35,871 nucleotides of DNA from an uncultured Eubacteriales bacterium. GTDB taxonomy: Bacteria; Bacillota; Clostridia; Oscillospirales; Oscillospiraceae. Every line of letters starts with the position of its first letter. Position 1 is the stretch's first letter. The notes under the pieces are model-generated. The model was not told where the DNA came from, did not search any database, and saw only the letters and a list, made by a program, of their open reading frames with translations. The stretch covers positions 1 through 35,871 of the forward strand of contig UQVA01000019.1 of the NCBI GenBank assembly GCA_900544405.1. Direction: 5' to 3'. Shown here one piece after another: positions 22,566 through 31,002 of the stretch. A program made the translations under genes and the position numbers.

Positions 22566-23375
22566 TCAGCCGTGGGTGCGCATTTTCTGGATATTCTTCA
22601 GGAAATCCTCGATGCACCGGTTCCAATATTCCCAATCGTGGAGGCCGTGGCCATCCTGGAAATGGACCGCAAAGCCGTTGTCCGCCAGGGTGTCCCGCAG
22701 GCGGCAGTTCATGCCGTAATTGGCCACGTCTTCCAGTCCGCAGTAGATGAACGCCTCCGGGCGCACATCCTCTGGAGCAAACTGCTTCGCCAGGAAGTAG
22801 GGGTCATCCAGGGTGTCCCGCATATTTTCCACGCCGCCCCAGATCAGGTCGTAACGGAAAAATCCAAAGCCCATGGCAATCATTTTCGGCTCCAGCTCCA
22901 CCGGGTCCACCGCTCCGGACAGATCCGCAAAGGCCGCATACAGGTCCGGCCGCCGCAGGGCACACTTGGCAGCACCGTAGCCGCCCATGGAGGGTCCGGC
23001 AATGTAGGTATCCTCCCGCTTGGTGCTCACGGGGAAGTATTTCTGCACGAACAGAGGCAGTTCCTTGGTGATGAAGTCGAAATAGTTCAGGCCGTACTTG
23101 GCATTGGTGTAGAAGCCGTTCTGACCGGAGGGCATGACCACGGCCAGCCCCGCCTTTTCGGCAAATTCCTCGATGTTGGTGTGGCGCAGCCACATGGTAT
23201 GGTCGTCCAGGGCTCCGTGGAGCAGGTAGAGCACCGGGAAGGGCTTCTGGGGAGCGTAGATATCCTCCAGAGAGGCCCCCACACAGTCGTTATCCCCCAC
23301 GCCGGGCAGGAGAATATCCACGTCCACATGGTTCAGAAGGGTCTTGGAAAAAAAGTTGCATTTGTTCAGGATCAT
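22566..23375 (-). CDS. Esterase of the S-formylglutathione hydrolase/esterase D family
   Basis: A 269-residue alpha/beta hydrolase. The oxyanion region LLHGALDDHTMW is at residues 51-62, the nucleophile elbow GPSMGGYG has Ser129, and the histidine block FQDGHGLHDWEYW is near the C-terminus. This matches tributyrin or acetyl-esterase proteins of Firmicutes (EstA/esterase D-like), which hydrolyse short acyl esters and may deacetylate sugars. No signal peptide is visible. The ATG at 23375 follows AAAGGAGA; the open frame upstream passes through repeats and is not used. It is monocistronic, with a clear terminator. A link to the neighbouring polysaccharide operon (for example deacetylation) is possible but not shown. 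Confidence 0.88.
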   Translation of the reverse strand: MILNKCNFFSKTLLNHVDVDILLPGVGDNDCVGASLEDIYAPQKPFPVLYLLHGALDDHTMWLRHTNIEEFAEKAGLAVVMPSGQNGFYTNAKYGLNYFDFITKELPLFVQKYFPVSTKREDTYIAGPSMGGYGAAKCALRRPDLYAAFADLSGAVDPVELEPKMIAMGFGFFRYDLIWGGVENMRDTLDDPYFLAKQFAPEDVRPEAFIYCGLEDVANYGMNCRLRDTLADNGFAVHFQDGHGLHDWEYWNRCIEDFLKNIQKMRTHG

Positions 23376-23419
23376 AGTTGGTTCTCCTTTGAGAATTGAT
23401 AGCGAAAGTTGATGAAATT

Positions 23420-23900
23420 TGGATTTTCGGGAAGAGCCTTCCCCTGGGGGAAGGTGGATGCCCGTCAGGGCAGACGGATGAGGGGCGGGAGGAACGAACG
23501 GCTTGCGCCGTCTCTTGGCCCCCTCATAAGAGGGGGCTGTCTGGCCGTCAGGCCAGACTGGGGGAGTGTCCTTATCTAGAAGTCGCGCCTTGCCCACTCT
23601 GAGGAAAGCCCTCTCCTGCTTACAGAGGGTGGCACGGCGTCAGCCGTGACGGGTGTGGAGGGGACCAGGTACTTCTTTCCGGATTGCCCGGAAAGACGAT
23701 AGGCCCCTCATCCGTCACACCTAACGGTGTGCCACTTAGAAATGGTATGACTGCCACCGGCAGTCATGAATATTTCTATTCGCTGCGCGGGGCACACCCC
23801 CCAGGGGAAGGCATCCCTCAGAAGGACGGCACGCTTCTACGTCGTCCAACTGTACACCCCCTCAGTCTGCCCTTGTGGGCAGACTGCCCCCCTTACACAG
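23420..23900. repeat. Mosaic intergenic repeat cluster R5 (largest, four variable stems)
   Basis: Non-coding stretch between the esterase and yjjW. The central stems are TGCCC/GGGCA (23459-23472) beside GACGGATGAGGGG, GTCTGGCC/GGCCAGAC (23539-23558), CACGGC/GCCGTG (23633-23648), CACACC/GGTGTG (23716-23731) after CCCCTCATCCGT, and AGTCTGCCC/GGGCAGACT (23864-23885). Between the last two, 23740-23815 is a reverse-oriented copy of the window-end module, including the 21-base ATGACTGCC palindrome and the GAATA/TATTC hairpin. Pyrimidine/purine arms such as CCTTCCCCTGGGGGAAGG and CTTCTGAG recur. The whole resembles several elements nested or fused together. Confidence 0.8.
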
Positions 23901-23955
23901 GGGAGCCAACACCTCGCCGGGGGTATTTTCTTTCTTTTTTGGCTTATTTCGTCCG

Positions 23956-23992
23956 AAAAAAGCCCGGGGAGAACACGTGGGTCCTCCCCGGG
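23956..23992 (-). terminator. Terminator of the gntR-yjjI-yjjW operon
   Basis: On the minus strand CCCGGGGAG (23984-23992) pairs with CTCCCCGGG (23963-23971) around a 12-base loop and is followed by CTTTTTT. It lies 5 bases after the yjjW stop. Confidence 0.9.
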
Positions 23993-23997
23993 TAGGT

Positions 23998-24831
23998 TCA
24001 CAGGATCAGGACACGGCGGAAGCCACGGCTTTCGGCACGGGCCTTCAGCCGGTTCATAAACGCCATACTGGGGGCGGGATGGCCCTCCAAATCCCCCCGG
24101 ACCCCGAAGGGCCGGAAGCGGATGAGCTTCAGAAATACCTTTGACACGTCGCCAAGGGTATCCGCAATGCCGTCCACGGTGGCCTCGGCATCCACATAGC
24201 CGGGCAGACACACAATGCGGACCTCCTCCAGCTTGCCGGTATCATAGAGGTAGCACAGGTTCTGCTTCACGGTGTCGTTTTCCCCGCCGGTGAGGGCATG
24301 GAACACGCCGCCGTCCCAGCTTTTCACGTCCAGCATCACCCCGTCGCAGATCTCCATCAGCTCCGGGTATCGGCTCAGATCGATGGTGCCGTTGCTGTCC
24401 ATCAGGCAGGTGAGCCCCGCCCCGTGGGCCAGCTTGAAAAGCGGCACCAGGAATTCCGGGTACAGGGCGCATTCTCCGCCGGAGACGGTAATGCCCCGGA
24501 TGAAGGGAATGCTCTCCTGCACCTTGGCGAACACCTGCTCCGGGGTCATTTCCGTGACCTTGGGAGAGGCATGATTGGGGCAGACGGCGATGCAGGTATC
24601 GCACTGGCAGCATTTTTTGCTGTCCCAGCAGACCTTTTTGTCAATGACGGTCAGCGCTCCCGCCGGGCATTGCTTCACGCACGCCCCGCAGTTCACGCAC
24701 AGGCGCTGGGTCTCCGGGTTATGGCAGTAGGCGCAATGGATATTGCACTTCTGGAAGAAAATGGAAACCCGGTTTCCCGGCCCGTCCACAACACTGTACG
24801 GAAGGATCTTGTTGACCGGTGCGGAGATCAT
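23998..24831 (-). CDS. yjjW: YjjW-type glycyl-radical enzyme activase (radical SAM)
   Basis: A 277-residue radical SAM protein that would install the glycyl radical on the adjacent YjjI enzyme. The radical SAM cluster motif CxxxCxxC is in KCNIHCAYCHNPET (about residues 28-41). Two inserted ferredoxin-like 4Fe-4S motifs follow: CVNCGACVKQCP (about 45-56) and CCQCDTCIAVCP (about 73-84), as usual for activases of this class. The GGE-like block TVSGGECALYPEFL (about 114-127) binds the SAM amino group. The start ATG overlaps the yjjI TGA by 4 bases (ATGA), giving tight coupling and near-equal expression. It acts anaerobically in the cytosol. Confidence 0.92.
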   Translation of the reverse strand: MISAPVNKILPYSVVDGPGNRVSIFFQKCNIHCAYCHNPETQRLCVNCGACVKQCPAGALTVIDKKVCWDSKKCCQCDTCIAVCPNHASPKVTEMTPEQVFAKVQESIPFIRGITVSGGECALYPEFLVPLFKLAHGAGLTCLMDSNGTIDLSRYPELMEICDGVMLDVKSWDGGVFHALTGGENDTVKQNLCYLYDTGKLEEVRIVCLPGYVDAEATVDGIADTLGDVSKVFLKLIRFRPFGVRGDLEGHPAPSMAFMNRLKARAESRGFRRVLIL

Positions 24832-26327
24832 ACGGAGCGGACCTTTCTGTCTTTCAGCCGGTTGAGCTTATAGTTGCTGCTGCCGTTGATGAGGTTGTCC
24901 TGAAGGACCACCTCGCCCCGGTTATACTTCTCCATTTCGCTGCGCTTGACCAGGTAGCCCGTGATCCGGACCATGTCGCCGTCGGCGCCGTAGAAGGCAC
25001 AGTACTTGTCTCCGATGGCGAAGGCACCCTTCACGATGTCCAGCAGGCCCGCAGGGTTCCGCTCGGCAGTGCTGTCGAAGGGGAAAATGTCGCTGCAGCC
25101 CGTGGGGAAGAACCGGTGGAACCGGGCGGAGTGCCGCAGATGGTCCAGCAGGTTGGCAGGCTCATCGCCCACTGTAATCCGCACGCCGGAGGTCACACCC
25201 ACATCCGTGGATATGCCCGCCTGGGCATGGAGATAGAAGTGTCCGCCGGAAACCTCGGAGTACACCGCCGGGAAGTGGGCCACAAAGTCGGCAACGTAGG
25301 TCATGATGCGGTCCGCCAGATCGTCCGCTTCCTTGTCGGTGCCGTATTTCAGGCCCTTATCCCGGAGCAGATAATTCACACAGTCGCACAGACCGGCTAC
25401 GCCGTACATTCCCACGAAGCGCTCCCGCTCAATGAGGCCCTCCTGCACCAGGAAGTCCGTCTGGAAGAAGTTGGATTTTTCCACCAGGAACTTGACACGG
25501 GCATTCATAAACTCGCCCAGGGTCTGGCAGGCATCGGGCAGCAGGTTGTCCATGAAATCGTCGATGTCCTTGGCCATTTTGGCAAGCCGGGGCAGGACGA
25601 TCCGGGACAGGGTGTAAGCGCCGCCCCGCAGGGGCAGGATGTTGTAGCAGGAGGAGATGCCGTAATCAAAGGAATAGGTATCCTTATGAGCCTTGTGGTT
25701 GCAGATCGCGGGGTTGCCGCATTTCAGGGAGCACAGGATGGCCGCCTCGGCGAAATCGTCGGGGGTGATGTCGGCATCGTATTTCAGGGACAGGTTGGGG
25801 GTGTCCAGCTGGAGCTTTTCCTCCAGCTTCAGAATGAGCCAGCCTGCACGGGTGGCCTCCGGGCCGATGTTGGCGTGGGAGTACGCATTGGCGATGACCC
25901 GGTTGATGTAGCCCAGGAACCGCTCCAGCTTGGGAAGGACCTCCTCATCGGAAAGCCCTTCCAGGAAGGGGTCGATGATCTTGTCCAGATTGCCCAGGTA
26001 CACCGGCTTGGTGGTAATGGAGGGGATGTAGCAGTAGAGAACTTCCAATGCCCACAGAAGATCGTCCAGGGTCTTGGGCGGATCGATTTTCAGGAAGGCG
26101 CTGCCCTGCTTGACGAACTTGTCAAAGTCCACCATCACGTAGCGGGGACGGTAGGGTGCGTGGCCCTCGTTCATGTCGCACAGGGCCCCCCGCTCATAGA
26201 ACTTCTGAAAATGCTCCGGCAGCTCCAGCACGTTCAGGGTATTCTCCGCCTCGACGCACAGGGCATTGAGCTTCTGGTGGTAATTCAAGTGATTGGAAGT
26301 AATGGTATCGTAAATAGGATTTTGCAT
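24828..26327 (-). CDS. yjjI: YjjI family glycyl-radical enzyme (DUF3029), unknown reaction
   Basis: A 499-residue protein of the YjjI branch of glycyl-radical enzymes. The C-terminal radical loop is VRITGYLV (residues 453-460), with Gly457 42 residues from the end. Candidate catalytic cysteines lie in the central barrel, for example Cys227 in GISSCYNILPLRGG or Cys203/Cys209 in SLKCGNPAICN; I cannot tell which is used. It is much shorter than pyruvate formate-lyase (about 760) and lacks its Cys-Cys pair. The reaction is not known to me. E. coli yjjI/yjjW lie next to deoCABD, and here they lie beside a nucleoside transporter and uridine phosphorylase. The ATG at 26327 comes one base after the GntR stop, with no good ribosome site, so translation probably depends on re-initiation. 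Confidence 0.88.
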   Translation of the reverse strand: MQNPIYDTITSNHLNYHQKLNALCVEAENTLNVLELPEHFQKFYERGALCDMNEGHAPYRPRYVMVDFDKFVKQGSAFLKIDPPKTLDDLLWALEVLYCYIPSITTKPVYLGNLDKIIDPFLEGLSDEEVLPKLERFLGYINRVIANAYSHANIGPEATRAGWLILKLEEKLQLDTPNLSLKYDADITPDDFAEAAILCSLKCGNPAICNHKAHKDTYSFDYGISSCYNILPLRGGAYTLSRIVLPRLAKMAKDIDDFMDNLLPDACQTLGEFMNARVKFLVEKSNFFQTDFLVQEGLIERERFVGMYGVAGLCDCVNYLLRDKGLKYGTDKEADDLADRIMTYVADFVAHFPAVYSEVSGGHFYLHAQAGISTDVGVTSGVRITVGDEPANLLDHLRHSARFHRFFPTGCSDIFPFDSTAERNPAGLLDIVKGAFAIGDKYCAFYGADGDMVRITGYLVKRSEMEKYNRGEVVLQDNLINGSSNYKLNRLKDRKVRSV

Positions 26328-26328
26328 A

Positions 26329-27048
26329 TTATTTCGCCTGTTCTTTCTTTGCAGATTCTTCCTCGGCAGCCAGCTGAGCCTCAACCTCGTTCAGCTTTTC
26401 CAGGGCTGCGTCGATGTGGACACGGGTATACCGGCGAGCCAGTTCCTTGTCCCGGTTCTCAATGGCCTCCACGATCCGGCCATGCCACTTGATGGCATTT
26501 TCCGGACCGACCAGGTCATACTGCAGGGACTGGTGGCGCAGCAGCAGGCTGGTCAGGGTGTCGGAGATCTGCTGGATGAGGATGTTCTTGGTTCCCTTGG
26601 CGATCATCTCATGGAAGTTGTTGTCCATAAGCTCGAAGTATTCCCGGTCGTCGGCATTTCCGGCCATTTCAATGTAGTTCTGCTTCAGGATGGAGATGTC
26701 CACCTTCCGGGCGTGTTCGATGAACAGCTCCACGTTGCAGCTGTCGAACATCCGCCGGAACTCCAGCACCATCCGCAGGGTCTTATAGTTGGGCGGATAG
26801 TACATGAGGCCTTCCAGGGAGCTGTCTTCCATTTTGTTGACATAGGTCCCGGAACCCTGAATTTTCCGCAGGACGCCCAGAGAGCTGAGCTTCTCCACGC
26901 CCTGGCGGACTGCCACACGGCTGACGTGCAGGCTCTTGCACATGGACTCCTCGGTGTCGATCCGCATACCGGGCTTCCATTCCTCGGTTTCCAATTTTCC
27001 AATGATGTACTCGGATACACGCTGGGATGCATTACTCATGTAGCTCAT
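26329..27048 (-). CDS. GntR family (FadR subfamily) transcriptional regulator
   Basis: A 239-residue regulator. The N-terminal winged helix-turn-helix (about residues 8-70) contains MCKSLHVSRVAVRQGVEKL and ends GSGTYVN. The C-terminal all-helical FCD ligand domain (about 90-225) contains EFRRMFDSCNVELF, the acidic and histidine elements NNFHEMI, and KWHGRIVEAI, which resemble the metal- and effector-binding His/Asp set. It is transcribed first in the yjjI-yjjW operon and probably controls it in response to a small carboxylate or sugar metabolite. The start at 27048 has no strong ribosome site; the ATG at 27039 is an alternative. A TTTTGTGCA motif near its transcription start also flanks the udp promoter. 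Confidence 0.9.
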   Translation of the reverse strand: MSYMSNASQRVSEYIIGKLETEEWKPGMRIDTEESMCKSLHVSRVAVRQGVEKLSSLGVLRKIQGSGTYVNKMEDSSLEGLMYYPPNYKTLRMVLEFRRMFDSCNVELFIEHARKVDISILKQNYIEMAGNADDREYFELMDNNFHEMIAKGTKNILIQQISDTLTSLLLRHQSLQYDLVGPENAIKWHGRIVEAIENRDKELARRYTRVHIDAALEKLNEVEAQLAAEEESAKKEQAK

Positions 27049-27071
27049 AAAATTCGCCCACTTTCTTTAAA

Positions 27072-27113
27072 TTTTGTGCAATTTCATTATATCACAGCTT
27101 TGCTGGGATTCAA
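27072..27113 (-). promoter_or_regulatory. Promoter of gntR-yjjI-yjjW with possible operator
   Basis: Minus strand: TTGAAT (27108-27113), a 16-base spacer, TATAAT (27086-27091). The -35 box overlaps the stop codon of the upstream permease gene. Just downstream of the -10 is TGCACAAAA (27072-27080), also present as both arms of the inverted repeat at 33032-33061. This could be an operator of the GntR protein. No terminator separates the permease gene, so read-through from the transporter operon is possible. Confidence 0.65.
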
Positions 27114-28039
27114 GCCTTTTTTGCGGATCTTCTTAACTTTTTTGTCTTTCCCTCAGAGTTGGAGTAGGCCGCCAGGCCGAGCAGCGTGACCACATAGGGC
27201 AGGGCCATGAAAATTTCCGCAGGCAGATTCAGGGTCTGCAGCGTCACGGCCAGAGCGTTGGCCACGCCGAACAGGACGGAGGTCACAAAGGTCGGCAACA
27301 CAGCCGCATTGCCCAGATTCTGGGCAGCGATGGCCATGAAGCCACGGCCTGCGATCATGTCCCGTGCGAACCAGGACAGGTAGCCCATGGACATGAAGAT
27401 GCCACCCAAAGAAGTCACGGCGCCGCCGATGGCCAGGGTGATGTACTTGGTCCGGTTCACGTTGATGCCAACGCTGGCTGCGGCATTCTCATTCTCGCCC
27501 ACGGTCCGGATGCGAAGGCCCAGAGGGGTCTTGAAGATCAGGATGTACACGAAGATAGGCAGGATGAAGGCCACATAGGTCAGAATATTGTGGCCGGAGA
27601 GCACCTGACCCACCAGAGGGATGTCTTTAATCAGAGGAATGTCGATGTTGGGGAAGACCAGGCTGGGCAGGGACGTGGATGCGCCCTTCTCGCCGCACAT
27701 CAGGTACATCAGGAACACGGTGCCGCCGGAGGCCAGGGTATTCAGGGCGATACCGGTCAGGGTGATGTTGGCGTTCAGCTTGTAGGTGAAGTAGCCCAGG
27801 GCCAGCATCAGCAGCACGCCGCCGACCATACCGGCCAGCAAGCCCACCCAGAGGCTCTGGGTAAAGGCGGAAGCAGCCATGCCGAAGAAGGCCGCAAAGA
27901 GCATACAGGCCTCAAAGGCAATGTGCAGCACACCGCCCTGCTTGCAGATCAGCGCACCCATGGCGCCGAAGAGCAGCGGCGTGGTGATCCGGATGACGGA
28001 GTAAAGAAAGCTGGCAATAAATTCTGCATTGATGGTCAT
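27110..28039 (-). CDS. Nucleoside ABC transporter permease (NupQ/YufQ-like)
   Basis: A 309-residue inner-membrane permease with about 9-10 hydrophobic helices. The block PLGLRIRTVGENENAAASVG, then GINVNRTKYITLAIGGAVTS (about 182-215), is the cytoplasmic coupling segment typical of the BPD_transp_2 family in ribose and BMP-type nucleoside importers. It would form the membrane channel with the larger permease upstream. The ATG is 3 bases after the upstream permease stop. It is the last gene of the yczE-bmp-ABC operon. The start and length agree with YufQ (about 310-320). Confidence 0.9.
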   Translation of the reverse strand: MTINAEFIASFLYSVIRITTPLLFGAMGALICKQGGVLHIAFEACMLFAAFFGMAASAFTQSLWVGLLAGMVGGVLLMLALGYFTYKLNANITLTGIALNTLASGGTVFLMYLMCGEKGASTSLPSLVFPNIDIPLIKDIPLVGQVLSGHNILTYVAFILPIFVYILIFKTPLGLRIRTVGENENAAASVGINVNRTKYITLAIGGAVTSLGGIFMSMGYLSWFARDMIAGRGFMAIAAQNLGNAAVLPTFVTSVLFGVANALAVTLQTLNLPAEIFMALPYVVTLLGLAAYSNSEGKTKKLRRSAKKA

Positions 28040-28042
28040 AGG

Positions 28043-29161
28043 TCACTCTGCCTCCTTTGCAGCCTGTTGATTCCGGAATTCCAGTTCCTTTTCCGCAGCC
28101 TTCACCATCATTCTGTGCTTCTGCTTGTAGAGGAACCGCTCGGCCACCACCAGCATGATGATAATGGCCTGGATGATGCTGACCAGCTCCACGGGAATAT
28201 CCGTAGCACGGGCCAGGATGGCAGCGCCTTCCTTCACGTAGGCGTAGAAGAAGGCCGCCAGAGGCACCAGCTTGGGGTTATAACCGGCCATGATGCCCAC
28301 CATGATGCCGTCGAAGCCCAGGCCGGTGTTGCCGGAATACTGGAAGCGAGTGTACATACTCAGCACTTCCACAGCGCCGCCCACGCCGGCCAGGAAGCCG
28401 CCGATGAGCTGGGACTTCATCAGGACCTTTTTCACGGGCATGCCGCAGTAGGTGGCGAAGTCGGTATTCTTGCCCACCACCCGAATTTCATAGCCGTTCT
28501 GGGAGCGGTACAGATAAATGTAGCTGAACACGATGACCACCAGACCGATGATGAGTCCGGCGTGAATATCGGTCCGGGCAATGAGCTTGGGAATCTGCGC
28601 GGTGGCGTCGAACGTTGCGGAAGCATTGAAGCCTGCGTTGTTATCCCGCATGGGGTGGTTGATGAGGCCCAATGCAATGTACATACACACATAGTTCATC
28701 ATCAGGGAGGAAACGACGGGCTTTGCGTTGAACTTCACATACATGATGGCGGGGATGGCCGCTGCGATCATGCCGAACACGCCGCCTGCGATGCAGCACA
28801 GGGCGATGTGCAGAATGCTGTTGCCCGGATGGACATACACGGCGATAATCGTTGCACCCAGAGCGCCCACGGTGAAGCCGCCTTCCACGGCCATGTTGGT
28901 CTGGTTGGCAGAGAAAATGAAGCACACGGCAGCGCCGGTGAACAGCAGGGGAACCACCTTACTGACGACCTCGCCGAACCGGCGGAAGGTGGTCAGGGGT
29001 CCCACGATGAAGCTGGAGATAGACCCCATGGGGTCGTCACTGACCAGCAAAATGACCAGGAAGGCAAAGAGCAGGGCGATGATGATGGCCATAACCACAC
29101 GCAGCACGTTAAAGATCTGCTCGATCTCCTTGGCAGTTCTGATTTTCGGATTCTTACTCAC
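28043..29161 (-). CDS. Nucleoside ABC transporter permease (NupP/YufP-like)
   Basis: A 372-residue inner-membrane permease with an N-terminal cytoplasmic stretch and about 9-10 hydrophobic helices. It shows the family segments NQTNMAVEGGFTVGALGATI (about 86-105), YRSQNGYEIRVVGKNTDFAT (about 216-235, coupling helix) and GFDGIMVGIMAGYNPKLVPL (about 280-299). It pairs with the smaller permease downstream. The start codon is GTG at 29161, lying within the last 8 bases of the ATPase gene, so translation is coupled. Confidence 0.9.
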   Translation of the reverse strand: MSKNPKIRTAKEIEQIFNVLRVVMAIIIALLFAFLVILLVSDDPMGSISSFIVGPLTTFRRFGEVVSKVVPLLFTGAAVCFIFSANQTNMAVEGGFTVGALGATIIAVYVHPGNSILHIALCCIAGGVFGMIAAAIPAIMYVKFNAKPVVSSLMMNYVCMYIALGLINHPMRDNNAGFNASATFDATAQIPKLIARTDIHAGLIIGLVVIVFSYIYLYRSQNGYEIRVVGKNTDFATYCGMPVKKVLMKSQLIGGFLAGVGGAVEVLSMYTRFQYSGNTGLGFDGIMVGIMAGYNPKLVPLAAFFYAYVKEGAAILARATDIPVELVSIIQAIIIMLVVAERFLYKQKHRMMVKAAEKELEFRNQQAAKEAE

Positions 29162-30719
29162 AGTCCGCCACCTCCTTGACTTCTTCGGGGCTCATGGTCT
29201 TCACGCCCAGCATATACTCGCCCAGCTCTTCCTCCGTGACCTTAGAGGCGTCTGGGAAGTAGGCGGCAATGCGGCCGTTGTGCATAACGATCAGGCTGTC
29301 GCTGACCTCCAGCACCTCGTTCAGGTCGGCGCTGATGAGCAGCACGCCTGCGCCGGCAGTCCGCAGGTCCACCAGACGGCGGCGGATAAAGTCGCTGGCG
29401 CCGATGTCGATGCCACGGGTGGGCTGGTTGGCCACGATCAGGGAAGCACCGGTGGTGAATTCCCGGGCGGTGACCACTTTCTGCATATTACCGCCGGAGA
29501 GCATCCGGATGGGCTGCTCCCGGTTGTCGCACTTGACGGTGTACTCCTTGATGAGGGCATCGGTATTTTCGTTGATGGCCTTCTGGTTCAGCAAAAGGCC
29601 CTGCTTGTAGGGGGGCTTGTAGTACCGGTCGGCAATGATGTTGTCGGCAATGGAGCCGTCGCCCACAATACCGTAGGTCATCCGGTCCTCGCTGATGTGG
29701 GCGATGCCCTTTTCCCGCAGCTGCCGGATGGAGCAATTCCGCACGTCCACCAACGCGGGGGTGGCCTTCACGGTGCCTTCAAAATCCCGGTCCAGGCCGG
29801 TAATAATTTCGCTGATCTCCTTCTGGCCGTTGCCTTCCACACCGGCCACGCCGAGGATTTCGCCCCGGCGGATGCGGAAGCTCACGTCGTCGAGGATTTT
29901 CTTGGTGCCGAGAATGTACTTGGTCACATGCTGCACGGACAGCACCGTCTCGCCCAAAGTATTCTTTTCCTTGTCGATCTCCATCACAATATCCCGGCCC
30001 ACCATCATGCGGGAAATGTCCGCCTCGGTGACATCCGCCACATTGCAGTGATCGATGGTCTTACCGGCCCGCATGACCGTGACCCGGTCGCAGAGCTCCT
30101 TGACCTCGTTGAGCTTGTGGGAAATAAAGATGACGGTATAGCCCTGCTTTTTCAGGCCCTTCAGCTCCACGAACAGTTCTCTGGTCTCCTGAGGGGTCAG
30201 CACGGCGGTGGGCTCGTCGAGAATGACGATTTTGGCGCCACGGATCAGAACCTTCAGAATTTCCACCTTCTGCTTCTGTCCAACGGACAGATCCCGGATC
30301 TTGGCATCCGGGTCCAGGTCGAAATTGTACTTGGCGGCCGCTTCCCGGACCATCTTGGTGGCCGCAGCGGAATCATAGAAAATGCCGTCTTTCCTGGGCT
30401 CCATGCCGATGACCAGGTTCTCGGTGACGGTCAGGCTGGGAACCAGCATGAAGTGCTGATACACCATGCCGATCCCCATTTTGATGGCGGCATTGGGGTT
30501 GTCGATATGGACTTCCTCTCCGTTCAGGAGGATCCGGCCTTCGTCGGGCTTCTCAACGCCGAAGAGGACCTTCATCAGGGTGCTCTTACCGGCGCCGTTT
30601 TCGCCCACCAGTGCGTGGATCTCGCCCTCATTCACGGCGAGGGTCACATTTTCATTTGCAATAAAACCGTTGGAATATACCTTGCGGATGTTCTCCATTA
30701 CGAGGATATTCTCTTTCAT
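29154..30719 (-). CDS. Nucleoside ABC transporter ATP-binding protein, two ABC domains (NupO/YufO-like)
   Basis: A 522-residue protein with two fused ATPase domains. Domain 1 has Walker A GENGAGKST (residues 39-47), the signature LSVGQKQKVEIL and Walker B IVILDEPTAVLTP. Domain 2 has the degenerate loop GVEGNGQKE in place of Walker A, the signature LSGGNMQKV and LIVANQPTRGID. This asymmetry is normal for ribose- and BMP-type importers, where only one site is fully active. It powers nucleoside uptake with the two downstream permeases and the lipoprotein encoded upstream. The ATG at 30719 follows GGGAGG; in-frame starts further up lack spacing. Confidence 0.93.
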   Translation of the reverse strand: MKENILVMENIRKVYSNGFIANENVTLAVNEGEIHALVGENGAGKSTLMKVLFGVEKPDEGRILLNGEEVHIDNPNAAIKMGIGMVYQHFMLVPSLTVTENLVIGMEPRKDGIFYDSAAATKMVREAAAKYNFDLDPDAKIRDLSVGQKQKVEILKVLIRGAKIVILDEPTAVLTPQETRELFVELKGLKKQGYTVIFISHKLNEVKELCDRVTVMRAGKTIDHCNVADVTEADISRMMVGRDIVMEIDKEKNTLGETVLSVQHVTKYILGTKKILDDVSFRIRRGEILGVAGVEGNGQKEISEIITGLDRDFEGTVKATPALVDVRNCSIRQLREKGIAHISEDRMTYGIVGDGSIADNIIADRYYKPPYKQGLLLNQKAINENTDALIKEYTVKCDNREQPIRMLSGGNMQKVVTAREFTTGASLIVANQPTRGIDIGASDFIRRRLVDLRTAGAGVLLISADLNEVLEVSDSLIVMHNGRIAAYFPDASKVTEEELGEYMLGVKTMSPEEVKEVADCE

Positions 30720-30930
30720 GTTCATCCTCCCAAACATAAAGTGGTAGCGTCTCATCCGGCCGTTTTTCGGAAAAAGGCAGGATGCGGGGCGGGACAGGCC
30801 CCATTTTCAAAAACAGGTCGTGCAAAGCAGGGGCATAGGGTTGAAAGTATTGCGTTTGCCTCTCCTGTGCAGGGGGGGAGCCTTTGCTCAACGCCATGCC
30901 CCCGGTTTGCACGTTGTTTTGTCCCATGCG

Positions 30931-30997
30931 GCACGTTGAGGAGTTGGGGCATGGCCCCAACTCCTGCGTGCATTCCTTATATTTTTAATGTATAAGG
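30931..30997 (-). promoter_or_regulatory. Intercistronic stem-loops between bmp and the ABC ATPase gene
   Basis: The 283-base gap 30720-31002 has no gene. It holds a strong hairpin, AGGAGTTGGGGC (30939-30950) with GCCCCAACTCCT (30954-30965), extended outward by GCACG/CGTGC. Nearer the bmp stop, CCTTATA/TATAAGG (30975-30997) forms a second weak stem. No clear U-tract follows the strong hairpin on the minus strand. It may be a partial terminator or an mRNA-stabilising 3' end that lets the binding protein outnumber the membrane parts. The part 30720-30930 shows nothing I can name. Confidence 0.5.
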
Positions 30998-31002
30998 GAA
31001 AC

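Noticed and set aside
23420..23900. CRISPR array
   Set aside because: Repeats are of unequal length, in both orientations, without regular spacers, and no cas gene is present.
24819..26492. A 557-codon plus-strand open frame over yjjI
   Set aside because: It is the reverse complement of a motif-bearing gene, with no start signal or recognisable domain.
28728..30995. A 755-codon plus-strand open frame across the ABC transporter genes
   Set aside because: It is antisense to the permease and ATPase genes with strong motifs; the composition shows it is a shadow frame.
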